In this document: in pieces, positions 13,701 to 29,000 of the stretch
Numbering within the stretch: position 1 is the first letter of the stretch
How the letters are laid out: each line of letters opens with the position of its first letter
Source: Nematostella vectensis
Lineage: Eukaryota; Cnidaria; Anthozoa; Actiniaria; Edwardsiidae
Reading direction: 5' to 3'
Length of the DNA stretch: 64,000 nt
Assembly (NCBI RefSeq): GCF_932526225.1
Contig: NC_064037.1
Span: 13,777,703 to 13,841,702 of the forward strand
Made by a program: the position numbers and the translations under genes
Notes under the pieces: generated by a model
The model's database searches: none
What the model saw: the letters and a program-made list of their open reading frames with translations, nothing else
Told to the model about the DNA's origin: nothing

Positions 13701-14118
13701 CCTCTTCCTCCTCGTTACTTCTTTTAAAGGACGGCTAATCACGCCGCCATTTTATGCTTCCGCTCAGTAGCGAGTCACACAAAGCAGCCGTTTATATTGG
13801 CTAATTCCAAGATATTTTCAATCGAAATATAGATCAATGATAAACAATAACAAAGGAGTGGGTGATCGACATTCTTGAATGTGGGACCTCTCCACCCCTT
13901 ATTCCATTAATATCAATGTCCCCTGGCTTTCTCCTTTAAAATTCTTGCCTTTAAAAAGAGCGTCCTTAGAACAATGCTAGTTTATTTTTTTCTATGCAGA
14001 TGTCCTCCGTTTTGATAATACGTACAGTTGGACAAGAAACAAGAAAATCCTGTTCTGTGTGGATGTAACTGAGCCACCCCTGGAGACAAACGGGAACTAC
14101 ACAGAGCCGACCAGATGA
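6045..14118 (+). CDS. SEC14L: SEC14-like lipid-transfer protein (CRAL-TRIO plus GOLD), 399 aa
   Basis: Fifteen coding exons: 6045-6098, 6412-6481, 6550-6593, 6867-6929, 7023-7116, 7378-7472, 7894-7969, 9794-9813, 10385-10445, 10522-10605, 11154-11260, 11790-11932, 12266-12362, 13521-13593 and 14000-14118. They sum to 1200 nt with consistent phases, giving 399 residues against about 403 for vertebrate SEC14L2. The N-terminus MSGYLGDLSSFQ matches the family start. FFLLRWLRARDFNLEKAE is the CRAL-TRIO N-lobe. EGLGLKHLWKP and FPIAYNLVKPFLS form the lipid-binding fold, NWKEVL and VYYGGT close it, and a C-terminal GOLD domain contains GFGVYFSA and YVLRFDNTYSW. The family binds lipids such as tocopherol or squalene and is cytosolic; the ligand here is unknown. 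Exon 8 is a 20-nt microexon. Several introns hold minisatellites. Confidence 0.92.
7624..7790. repeat. (ATT)n microsatellite
   Basis: A long ATT run with a few interruptions lies in SEC14L intron 6. In the antisense frame it gives a meaningless poly-asparagine reading frame. Confidence 0.95.
8155..9670. repeat. 1.5-kb minisatellite, 23-bp monomer in 46-bp dimers, with higher-order copies
   Basis: The consensus alternates two 23-bp units, ccttgtacttagtttaacgg(gga) and ccttgtacttagcttggtgg(ggg), across SEC14L intron 7. Diagnostic variants recur: the rare actaagtatagc variant is at 8554 and again at 9151, so a block of about 597 bp has itself been duplicated. No coding potential. Confidence 0.92.
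9794..9813 (+). other. SEC14L: 20-nt microexon of the SEC14-like gene
   Basis: The exon lies between ttgtAG and GTGAGT and encodes (G)VMTFNS. It is required to bridge the phase-1 end of exon 7 (LWKP) to exon 9 (VASFYEDNFPE). With it, the spacing matches human SEC14L2 exactly: 18 residues between KP and the end of the NYPE-type motif. It sits about 125 bp after a 1.5-kb minisatellite. Confidence 0.8.
10855..11170 (+). repeat. Three 126-bp tandem copies that include the SEC14L exon 11 acceptor
   Basis: Copies begin with gttgaatctgtatagtaaca at 10862, 10988 and 11114, a period of exactly 126 bp. Each contains gctgtatttCAG followed by ataac and ggaagt-like exon sequence. Only the third copy continues into true exon 11. 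The first two reach in-frame stops within a few codons after their decoy acceptors. Confidence 0.9.
12810..13460. repeat. 24-bp minisatellite in SEC14L intron 13
   Basis: Units like tagaaatgtgtagcatgtca(tgcg) are repeated about 25 times with substitutions. Several long open frames across it (rich in HDTLHIS-type repeats) are only by-products of the repeat. Confidence 0.9.
13725..13890. repeat. Interspersed repeat family A, copy 1
   Basis: It shares gagtcacacaaa, ttggctaattc, aagatattttcaatc and gataaacaataacaaaggag with copies at 40740-40965 and 61085-61285. It lies in SEC14L intron 14. No terminal repeats or coding sequence were seen, so the class is unknown. Confidence 0.65.
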
Positions 14119-14588
14119 TAGTAGAAGCACAAGGGGAGGGATAAAAAAAATTGTTGGTAATTTGGGGTCTTTATGGACTTTCCTTAACATTAAGGATAAG
14201 ACCGTATAAATTCGAGCCTTTGGTTGGGAGTGAGGTGTGAATAATTCTAGGTTGAGGTGTTTTTAGGAGTTAAAGATGTCGATCTTTTTTGGGGGTAATG
14301 ACGGTTGATATGATGTCTTTATTTATCTTTATAATATATAATTATGACCTCCTACTTGCGGGTCTTGATTATTTTGTAAATATTTATCTTTACAAACGCA
14401 ACGTTCAAAATAGTTTATTTGGGAGAGCATTTGGTGATGCGTTTGTATGTATGAGACAAAAATGTTTTTCTATTTATTCTTCCTTTGTCGGAACTTATTT
14501 TTATTTATAGCTCTAATTTTATTTCATAGTATTATATCTGTAGGTTTTATCCAAAATGTAATTTATACAACTACGTTTTTTTTATTCC

Positions 14589-14594
14589 AATAAA
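14589..14594 (+). terminator. Candidate polyadenylation signal of the SEC14-like gene
   Basis: AATAAA lies about 470 bp after the stop codon at 14118 in T-rich DNA. It is the first canonical hexamer downstream of the stop. Confidence 0.55.
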
Positions 14595-15054
14595 ATTTTA
14601 TCAGCAACCTTGGTTAATCACGTTTTTTATTGGCTTTTTTTAGGAATTTTATTTTTATTTTTCAGAAACACAGCTAAGAAAATTATGATAGACAGACAAA
14701 AATTCAATGGGCAAGTTGAAAAGAAATGGGATTTTTTGTTCATGTAGTGGGTTTTTTTTAGATTTAATCGGAAATCGGGTTTTTTTGTTAGATCCCGCGG
14801 AAATTCTCACTTGGTTAACCAACCCGTGCCCATGTTTGAGTTTTACATGTTTGGTGCGTGATGGATAGCAAATGAATGCCATCCATTTGAATCTGAGGGT
14901 CATGAACGCCGGCGCCAAGAACATACTTCATCAAGCAATTATTGGTAACACGAGGCAACAATATGTAAATCATCGGTTTACAGGTTCAGTCATGGATGTG
15001 AAGGGGGTGAGCGTAAGTATTACATGGATCTAACCTGTCAATCACGAGCGCGGG

Positions 15055-15135
15055 ACCAGCCAATCGGAGAGGTTACGCAGCATCAATAACGAGTGCGCGA
15101 TCTATAAATAGGAATTGATACTTTGGGCCCCACCG
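15055..15135 (+). promoter_or_regulatory. CCAAT plus TATA promoter-like cluster
   Basis: CCAATCGG (about 15060) is followed about 40 bp later by CTATAAATAG (about 15101-15110), a spacing and order typical of a TATA promoter. The next ATG (15180) opens only three codons. If this is used, it may drive a noncoding RNA or a gene with a 5' UTR exon. Function is inferred from motifs only. Confidence 0.35.
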
Positions 15136-15576
15136 TCCGCTCATCAAGCACCACTGCGAGCTAGGACGAGCTATCTAAAATGGTATTCTGAAGTTTCCCC
15201 GGTAGAAATTCACTATTGTCATAATTTTAATATATCTTTTATTTTTACCTTTATCCTCTGCACATATGATATGTTACATAATTTCTTGTTGAATAAGATA
15301 AAGGTAAATTGCTGTTATTACAGTGAGCAATGAGACGGGCGAAGCATGTACGCACTTGGCAGACTAGCCACTATTAAGACAGAGGAGAAAGAACAGTGAC
15401 TTAAAATTCAATAATAAACCAGACTTGCACTTGACATTAGTCATCATCTGTGGATTAACAAACAAAAAACTTTTCAATCTTTTGCTATTCAAACTCACTA
15501 ACTTAAGCTAAGTTCAATTCCCTTGTCATTTTCTCATTACATCCTTAGAACTTTCACCGCCCTTGAATAGTCCTTA

Positions 15577-15584
15577 TGACGTCA
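15577..15584. promoter_or_regulatory. CRE-like palindrome TGACGTCA
   Basis: A perfect CREB/ATF palindrome is followed within 40 bp by a second half-like site, AAATGACGTAC, and by GGAAGATAAATAC. The target gene, if any, is not apparent. Confidence 0.3.
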
Positions 15585-16242
15585 CGGCCAGGCGGAACCG
15601 GAAATGACGTACTGGATCCCGGAAGATAAATACTACCTACCTTCACTTAGTGCAGAGTTTACATGATTTCCTGCATCTTTTAAGGACGAGAGGGAAGCTT
15701 TGGGTACAAAGACCATTGTCAGCGTAGTGAGCGCAAAGTGTTGGCTCTTCATCGATGCAAGGTCCGGCTGGGGGCTTGGCAGTCATCGCAGGACCTATGT
15801 TTAAAAAACGTATTGCAGGCACTCATCACCCACCCCCTCCCACGCTCCAAAACACACCCCCCACCCACACCAGCCTCCCCACACCCCTCCTTAGGTTTGG
15901 CATAGCCTCGCCATCCATGAACATAATTCGTATCGCTACTTAAACCGATTAGGGGCGTGTCCATTTTTTCCTCATGAAAATCTTTGTTTCCCTATTATCT
16001 CTGCCTAAGTCTGGCACACGCTAGCGACAAAACATGAGGAACGCGCTCCCTTTTTGCTTCATGATAAAAATATACATACATATATATGCATACATACAAA
16101 AATAATATTACAAGCATAACCCCAAAAGACACATGAGTTGGACTGTACATGAATATTCTCGTAAGCTATATAAAGAACACAATCTTTCCATTTTCCAGAG
16201 AAATACAAAAGTTAGAAGCACTTCCTCTACATTCAATACAAT

Positions 16243-18800
16243 TTAACCAACTCTTCCCACTCCTCGATTGATACCTGTTTGACGAATTCTGTACACGAAG
16301 TTGCTGAAGTCTCTGCCAGTGCATGGGAAATCGGATCCGGCATCACAGGCTTTGAGAGATCTCCCCAGACACGTGCGGGAAGGCCCATCAGTTTTGAAAG
16401 TTGAACCAGCGTTCTTCCCTGACCAACACTCCCCGTAGAACTGTAATCCGAAATGAGAGTAGCCCCTATCGAGAGCGCGCTTCGCACAACGGCACACTAG
16501 GCTGAAATAGAAACAAACGGCACACAAGGCTGAAATAGAAATTTCCTGCAGTTTTTAATATTCTGAGAACTCTCGCCTACGTTTTCCAGCAGCTAAATTG
16601 CCGTCTGGTTTCCGTCATAAGCGATTTACTGGCCAGCACTAAAATGGTTTCCAATCACGCCACCTCTCCGCAAGGCGCTGACTAATCAGAAATCACCAAA
16701 TGTAATTCCATTAGTTTGAATGACGGAAGGCAAAAAGTGGTTTAGCAGTTGGAAATATTGTTGTCAAGAGTTCACAGAATGTCAATCGCAGTAGCAAAAC
16801 CAAGTAAAAGAAAAAAATAGGTGATATAAGGGTTGCAATTTGCGTTGCAAATTCACAGGCACTTCTACGGCTCTGACACATTTGTATATTTGTCTAACAT
16901 AGGCGTGGCCTTGGTTTACTCGCGTGTAGGGAGGGGTGTGGTTGCCTATTCAGACACAGATATCTTGTAAAAAAAAAAATAAAATTGTGCAAATTATGGC
17001 GAGTCTTTGTATTTAGAAATACCGCTTTTTCGGTTGTTGCTCGCTACCATATTCGCCTTCGTGCCTGTTCAATTTTACATTATAGTCTCGAGAAAATTGG
17101 AATAAAATGCACAAAGACCTACAAAGTTACCAATTTAAAACGTTTCCTTACCTCTGCATTGAGGCGTCTGGCTTGTCCCAGTCAAATATGTGACCATCGT
17201 TTTCTACACTTTCTGGATTCCTGTCATTCAGAAGAAGCTCCGGCAAAGGGCGTGGCAATTTACCGGTGTCATTATAGCAACCGATTTTCTCGATTTGGAT
17301 ATCGCAGCTGCTAAGTCGTTCTGAGGAAGCAAAAAAAATATAATGCAAAAAAAGAAGAAGAAGAATGAAAATAAAAATAAAATTGCTAAATATTTTTTAT
17401 TGTTAAAAGGGCGTGACACCCATAGTGCGACACATAAAAGGAATGTCGTGACAGCCATAGGCAGACTGAACATGGCGGGCGTGACAAACGGAACATGGCG
17501 GGTGTGACAGATTAAACATGGCGTGCGTGACAAACGGAACATGGCGGCCGTGACAAACGGAACATGGCGGGTGTGGCAGACTGAACATGGAGGGCGTGAC
17601 AGACTGAACATGGAGGGCGTGACAGTTCTGAAAGACAAAGGATGTTCAGATGTTCAGCAGAAATAAAGGTGATGTCGAAAATGAATGCTCACCGTTTGGT
17701 GGGACTTCTTTGTCTTGGATGCTCTCATAACCTTGAAAAAAATATAAATTTATATTTCGGGTGTAATATATTACGCTAAGGGTATATATTACCCTTCCCT
17801 TCCGTTCTTGAGACGCGACGATGTCTAACATCGTTTAGTGTTTGTCATTGCATCCTTGTTTTTCTTTGCGAATGCTACAAAACATTACTTGCGAATTCTT
17901 AGACCAAAATGTTTCGGGAGACGGAGGGCATTTTTTAAAATGCTTAAAAGCAATTCCTTTTGCTGCTTGTTGGAAGCTGCTCTTGCACTTTCCTATTACC
18001 CTTTCCTTCCGTTCTTGAGACGCGACGATGTCTAACATCGTTTAGTGTTTGACATAGAGCTCAAATAAGTCTCACGGTACATCCTGGCAGGCGATGGAGA
18101 GGGAATAAATACTGGACAAAGAAAGCTGATGACATTAATCGAATAAGATGACCCCTGCTTTTATCAACTGTTCAAACTCACAGGTATCAACACACTACTC
18201 GAAAAATAGGAAAAAGATAGCGGGTATCCCTGTATTTGCCTTCAAAATATATCTTATGATCACTAACTTTCTATTCGCTTTTTGAAAAAGCCTTTTTTAT
18301 TTTTTTACTCAATATTTTTTTTTCTCGCAAATTCATTTTGCAAGGCACAGGCTATATTATTACAATACTATCTATTTAACCTTGAATCTAAGCTTTACAC
18401 AATTAAACCTTACACCGTACAAAAAATGAACTATCATTCAATTCTATTCCTTATTTTGTTCACTTTTCACACATCTTTGTTCAGGTGGAAACAAAGGCGT
18501 CAGGATCACCGCCCACAATAAACAAGCGATGCAAAACAACGTCAAAAATGATAAAAAACAATCAAAGTAACAAAATCGAAGCTACAAAGTGCTCATCAGT
18601 TCCCATTTTAAGGTATTTATCTAAGGAAAAATAGTTCCCAATTTAAGAAAACCATAGCCTTATATCTACTGTTGAAATACCTTTTATATCCAGAGTTCCA
18701 ACAAAAATACACACAAACGAAAACACAACATTGACTTACCCTTCGCTGAAGTTGCTACCATTAAGATCAAAGCTAGTAGGAAGGTCATTTTTGAGAGCAT
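16243..18800 (-). CDS. Small secreted cysteine-rich protein, 175 aa
   Basis: Four exons on the minus strand: 18800-18740, 17731-17693, 17320-17152 and 16501-16243, 528 nt, phases 1, 1, 2, ending at a stop. Exon 1 is a signal peptide (MLSKMTFLLALILMVATSA). The mature part contains IEKIGCYND, RPLPELLLNDR, LVCRCAKRA, GYSHFGLQFYGECWSG, CDAGSDFPCTG and FSNFVYR. Even cysteine spacing and the FGLQFYGECWSG core recall extracellular cnidarian proteins, including some found in coral skeletal matrix. That resemblance is from memory and no function is assigned. The protein should be extracellular. Exon 4 has a duplicated acceptor 28 bp upstream. Two 58-bp direct repeats and a 22-23-bp minisatellite lie in its introns. 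Confidence 0.8.
16495..16550 (-). repeat. 28-bp tandem duplication of the exon 4 acceptor of the secreted-protein gene
   Basis: On the minus strand TTTCTATTTCAGCCT and GTGTGCCGTT occur twice, 28 bp apart. The downstream copy gives the frame-preserving splice into SLVCRCAK. The upstream copy would shift the frame, since 28 is not a multiple of 3. Confidence 0.85.
17455..17635. repeat. 22-23-bp minisatellite
   Basis: Units resembling aacatggcgggcgtgacaaa are repeated about eight times in intron 2 of the secreted-protein gene. Confidence 0.85.
17785..18053. repeat. Two 58-bp direct repeats about 206 bp apart
   Basis: Copies at 17789-17847 and 17995-18053 are nearly identical and share cgttcttgagacgcgacgat and the palindrome cgatgtctaacatcg. 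They lie in intron 1 of the secreted-protein gene and could be a segmental duplication or remnants of element ends. Confidence 0.75.
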
Positions 18801-19900
18801 TGAAAACCTGTTGAAGATGGAACTTAAATGTATTGAAGCACGGAACTCTTGTTACTGGAGAATTTAAACCCCCGTGTCGAACTACGTAGCATGGGAGCAC
18901 TTGAGATTCTTTATATTGACGTCGAAAACACGACTAACTTTACAAATCAAATAAACCTGACATAGGTGGTGTTAAAGCCTTTCGTTTCACCTTTTCCTTT
19001 TCCGGTAAACCATCAATTTTTATTATTAAAATTCTTTGTCAAAGAAAAGACAGAAAGGTTAACAATGCGGTGTTCGTTCCGATATTTAGTTGCAATGTTA
19101 CATGTTTTCCGGCAGAAAACAAGTTTTGAGTAAAGATAATTACGCTTGATATTGGGACCGTCAAAAAGCTGCTAACACTTCACTCGAGTATTCATGACGA
19201 TAAAAAAACAGTGATAATCCTTAGTTTCGTCCTATGCATATCATATTAAAAGCGTCAATCCTATGTGTTTTATTCTCTTTACCTTTTGATGCGTTTTTCT
19301 TTGTTTTATTCAAGGACTTAGAGGTTTGTTAGTTTAAGTTCCGCCTGAGATAATAGAAGCTTTCAACAGAAAGACCAGTTGTCGATAGAACTACCATTTA
19401 TTACTCTCCTTGTATTTAAAAACATGGAAAACTCTAAATAAAAAATACAGACTAACAAAATCCTATTTAGCTTGAATATAAAGAATTGAATAAAAATGTT
19501 AGCGTTTATTCTTTTTATTTACTCTTGAAGTCGATCGTAGACGTAGGTGGGACTCTATTTTCAGTATCTTTTGTTTCATCGAAAGATTCGTCCCGATAAA
19601 AAATAATCCTTTTTTCAATGCCCTTCTGTTCCACATGGAAAATAAAGTAATATTACAAAACACATTTCAAAAGAATATGTTTTTGTCTAGAGTTTTAGCA
19701 AAACAAAATTTAGAATCAAAGGATTATAGTTAAGAGTTAAAAATTAATAAGCCTACAAAACAAAAAATGTGAATTTTTTGTAATAGTAAAAAAAAAAATT
19801 GGTTGCACTGGAGAATCCATATAGCGCAGCCCTTATTGCATCATGGGCAAACGTGTCACCAGATACATAACGTAGAAACTGAACCAAGAGTTCATCAGAA
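18801..19900. other. AT-rich intergenic region
   Basis: Upstream flank of the secreted-protein gene and downstream flank of TGS1. No exon, RNA gene or repeat was recognised. Only short meaningless reading frames occur. Confidence 0.6.
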
Positions 19901-19904
19901 ACTA

Positions 19905-20070
19905 TAGGGCCGACTTGCGTGACTCTGCGGTCGACTTGCCTGACATTGGAGCCGACTTGCGTGATTTCGGGGCCGACTCGCGTGACTCTAGGGCCGACTT
20001 GCGTGACACTGGAGCCGACTTACGTGACACTGGAGCCGACTTGCATGACACTGGAGCCGGCTTGCTTGAG
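19905..20070. repeat. 21-bp minisatellite, about 8 copies
   Basis: Units like gccgacttgcgtgacactgg(a) run in tandem just downstream of TGS1. They give an open frame with DLRDTGA repeats that has no start context or splice sites, so it is read as a repeat rather than a gene. Confidence 0.85.
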
Positions 20071-20083
20071 ACTCCTTTTAACT

Positions 20084-20089
20084 TTTATT
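20084..20089 (-). terminator. Candidate polyadenylation signal of TGS1
   Basis: AATAAA on the minus strand (TTTATT on the plus strand) lies about 90 bp after the TGS1 stop codon. Confidence 0.5.
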
Positions 20090-20176
20090 TGAAATTGTAT
20101 GTTGAATTACACTTCACAGTGATTTAATTAAGTGGATTTCGCTACTGAGACGAATTTGTCATAATATTCTGCTGCT

Positions 20177-25422
<5,246 letters not shown>

Positions 25423-26031
25423 GGCGCATATCAGATAAAAAACAACGGCAACACAAGGGCAAAATAAAACAGTGTTTACTTGCACATGGCTAAGAACGAC
25501 GATGTTCGAACGTTTTTAGGGGATTGGGAACAAGCCTCTAGTGCCACAGGGTTACCGCCCAAAAGAGGAAAAAAACAAATCTGTCAACTAGCAACAGAAA
25601 AATCTGGAAAAAGGTATCATAAAAAACGTTTTTAAAAAAGAATGTTTTCAACCAACTGTACCGGTGTCCAAAGTCCATTAGTTTGAATTTCATGGGCTAC
25701 CTGTGTGAGCAGTAAATAACTTTATTCTCAGCGGTATAACACTGAAAACCAGCTGCCAATCATCATTCATTTGAATCTTCCCCGCGCTTCGATCGCGCAT
25801 CGTTCCTCAAATCACTTCTTCATTTGATGAAAAACAACGCCAACATTCGTACGATCAAGTCACTTACTCACTCACAAGGCGGCCTTATTACTAGGTCATT
25901 TTATTAAGTATACATTTTAACAGTTTGATATGACGAAAGTTTATCTCTAAGGCCAGAGAAGCAGAACTATCTATAAGATTACTTGAAGTGAGTCTCTCTT
26001 TGAGAGAAACAAAGCCTTTTTATTCTTTGAA
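25423..26031. promoter_or_regulatory. Head-to-head promoter region of TGS1 (-) and KIF22 (+)
   Basis: The start codons of two housekeeping genes are 609 bp apart and point away from each other. No clear TATA box is placed upstream of either start. The region also contains an orphan open exon at 25487. Confidence 0.45.
25487..25611 (+). CDS. Possible orphan first exon, unrecognised
   Basis: An ATG opens MAKNDDVRTFLGDWEQASSA and continues to KRGKKQICQLATEKSGK, where AAAAAG/GTATCA could be a splice donor; the frame otherwise stops about 25 bp later. Codon use looks coding-like, but no partner exon was found before the KIF22 start at 26032 and no family is recognised. It may be an alternative KIF22 5' exon, a separate short gene, or chance. 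Confidence 0.3.
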
Positions 26032-29000
26032 ATGCTTCCATCCAACATGCAACCTGTAAGGAAAGCCCAAGGAAAGTCTGCTCGAAGCAGCAAAGTCCGA
26101 GTTATTGCTCGATTGCGACCAGAGAGCCCTGAATATTCAGCAAAGTCCAATAGACATAGTGCAGGCGATATGCCGCCCCGTTGTGTGAGAGCTGTCGATT
26201 CGAAGTCGTTGGAAGTGTGGAATTGGAGAAATGGATCCAGCATTCAGTACCAGTAAGATTATTATGATTTGAAGATATTGCTTTATTCCTTACTTTTTTT
26301 GGTCGAGAAGTAATCTTATGGTGACCTATTTGACATAGTAAAATACATTACTTAAACCTACCAATTCAAAGCTCCAATTCAACCTTTTACTTTGTCTGTT
26401 TGCCACTTCTATCTCTATGAGTGGGATAGCGTTGTTTTTAAGGTATCTCTTAGGAGTTTTAAGTATATCTGGATCAGTATTGATTTTCTCAACATACGAA
26501 CTGTGTGTTGTGTTTTCTTTGTAGATTTGATGGATTCTTTAATGATCAGAGCACACAAGAGGAGATCTACAGGTTCTCCATTAGTCCTGTCATGCAGTAT
26601 GTGTTGCTAGGGGAAAATACCAGCGTGTTCGCATATGGGCCCACAGGGGCAGGTAGGTCTATGTGTAGTGTAGGTCTTTTGCATCGGTAAGGAATGCTCA
26701 AACCCCAGGGGGGGGACTCTCCATAAAAGTAGACAGGGCTGCTCGTCCTATCTTTTAGGGTATAAAATCTCGACCAACTGCTATCCCTTAGGGTGTGTTG
26801 AAAGATTTTTCCGATTCTTCAATCTCTTAAGGGTATAAATTACAACTGACTTAGTGCAAAATGCCTATTGGTTGTTTAATGTATTACTCTTTAACTCTGT
26901 TGCTTACAGTATGTGCTTGTTACTGTTTATCATTGAAGGAAAAACACATACTATGCTCGGAACAGCGGATGAACCAGGTATGATGATAATAGAAAATTTT
27001 CAAGCTTTTTTCATAATTATACAATTATGGTCTGTGTGTTCTTAATTTCTCCCTAAATATCAATTAATTTCCAGGAGTCATTCCAAGAAGTGTTTGCAAT
27101 ATTTTCAAAGCCATCCAGACAGAAAAAGCAAAGTCACCTTCTTGGAACTTCGAAATTACTTTCTCCTATCTTGAAATCTACCAAGAAAAGGTATCAAGTT
27201 TATTATTTTTTAAGAGGCAGCACAGCCAAATTTGTGATATAGGGGGCTGCTCTTGTTATATTATGGGTCCCTGTGCTTGTGCTGTGCAGCATGTAACAGA
27301 CTTAAAAGGCTTGGATTATTTTTGTTATTGGGTTTATTGTCTAACCGTTCAGGCCCTATTGTTGGGTGGAGATGGCAAGAAGATTTAAGTTCCAGGCAAG
27401 TTTTTAGGGGATGGTAAATCATGGGCCTCGGCAAGCATTTAGGATTGTTAGGATTCACTCATGATCACACAATCCGAGCCTTTTATGCGGCACCACACAT
27501 ACACAACAAAGCAATATATTCTTGTTCCAGATCAGATTCAGCTTTGCTTCCTTGTTTCTATGAGAACTTTGATGCTGTAACATGTCACTTACTTAAATGC
27601 AGCTAAGCTGTATTATTCTTAAGACATAGTGTGTGTTTGAAACAGAGTGTAATGCCAATGTTAAAACTGCTAAAAGTAGATTTAAACTTTAACAAAAAAG
27701 AGCTGAAACCCTTGTGTATTTCCAGGTAAACGACCTGCTAAATACAAAGAAGCAAGACTTACCAATCAGACAGGACCGAGAGGGCAGTATTTTCATTCCT
27801 GAGTTATCAGAGGTACTCTAATGTACTGCATAATCATCTTGTATAGCCATGTGAAGAACTTGATTTTTCTTCTCTAGATTTTCAAATCAGTCTTAAATTG
27901 AGTATGAAACCTCATCATTAAACTCCTCCCTTCATCTTGCAGGCTGCTGCTATCAAACCTCTAGGTTTGGGGTATCAAAGCTGCATATTCACCTCCTCAA
28001 CTGCCAAAAAGCCTTAGCCTTAATACAAAGAATAAAAAGATCTGGCATCTTTTTTTGTATAATTATAAGTTATAGCATGGCACGAGGGGAATTTAGTGAT
28101 TAAATGTTTCTGCAACTGAAGGATGATTAGTTGTAGTCAGACGCAGAAGACAGAGGGACTTTAACTAGTCATCCCAAAGCTGTGGGGACATTTAATCACT
28201 AAATTCTTTGAGATGCCATGCTATAACTTTGTAATACCATGATCACAGAGGAAATAAACCCCCAACTATGAGTAATATTAGGTTGTATGAGCACGGTTCA
28301 ATGGATCAGGACATTGCATTCGCATAGTTCTTTTTATTCCTCTAGAGACCACCAAATTTTCACTAACAATTCTCAAATCAAACATAGTTGATTTACATAT
28401 TTGCTCTACATATCTACACTTTAGTTCAAAATCCAACGTTTTTTAGGTATAACAAGATCAAATATTCTCTTGGCGCAGGGTCTATTCTTGGGCTAATTAG
28501 GAAGCTGCCTTCTATTTGTTTCCCTGGTGGAAACTAGAAGACTAGCATCTTGGTTCTAAATTTCTCTCATGCACTAATATAGAGAGAAATTCTTTTGTCT
28601 TTTTCTAAATTTCCCTCATTATTAATGAATGAGAGAAATTTAGAAACTAAATCTCCCTCATAATTAATGCATGAGAGAAATTTAGAACCATCTATTGTTT
28701 TCAAGGGAATTTCGCTAGTAATCGTCCCCCAGAAAACAAAAGAATCTGAGGTGATCATGGTATTACCAGGGGTTTTATTAGGCCCCGGCAGCTTGCAGAA
28801 GCGCCAGCTATTTTCAACCAAGCGCCTGCTACTTTTTTTTTTAAGTCGACTTTAGTTTAATTTGAACTAAAAAGAATATCTTTTACCACCTACTTATCAA
28901 TCTTCACCGCCTACTCTGAAAGTTAATAAAAGCCCTGGTATTACACCCAACAACTGATACTCTAGGATGTGTCCCATTTCTCTATATTAATATGATGTCG

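Larger units (their letters stand above)
14620..16240. other. Intergenic region without a recognisable gene
   Basis: No exon set or family motif was found between the SEC14-like 3' end and the secreted-protein stop. It includes a promoter-like cluster near 15055-15135, a CRE palindrome at 15577-15584, a C-rich stretch at 15825-15890 and a TA-rich tract near 16070-16100. Confidence 0.6.

Noticed and set aside
17228..17638. 136-codon minus-strand frame with CSVCHTRHVPF repeats
   Set aside because: It is the 22-23-bp minisatellite joined to an off-frame reading of exon 3 of the secreted-protein gene.
19915..20127. 70-codon frame with DLRDTGA repeats
   Set aside because: Explained by the 21-bp minisatellite; no support as a gene.
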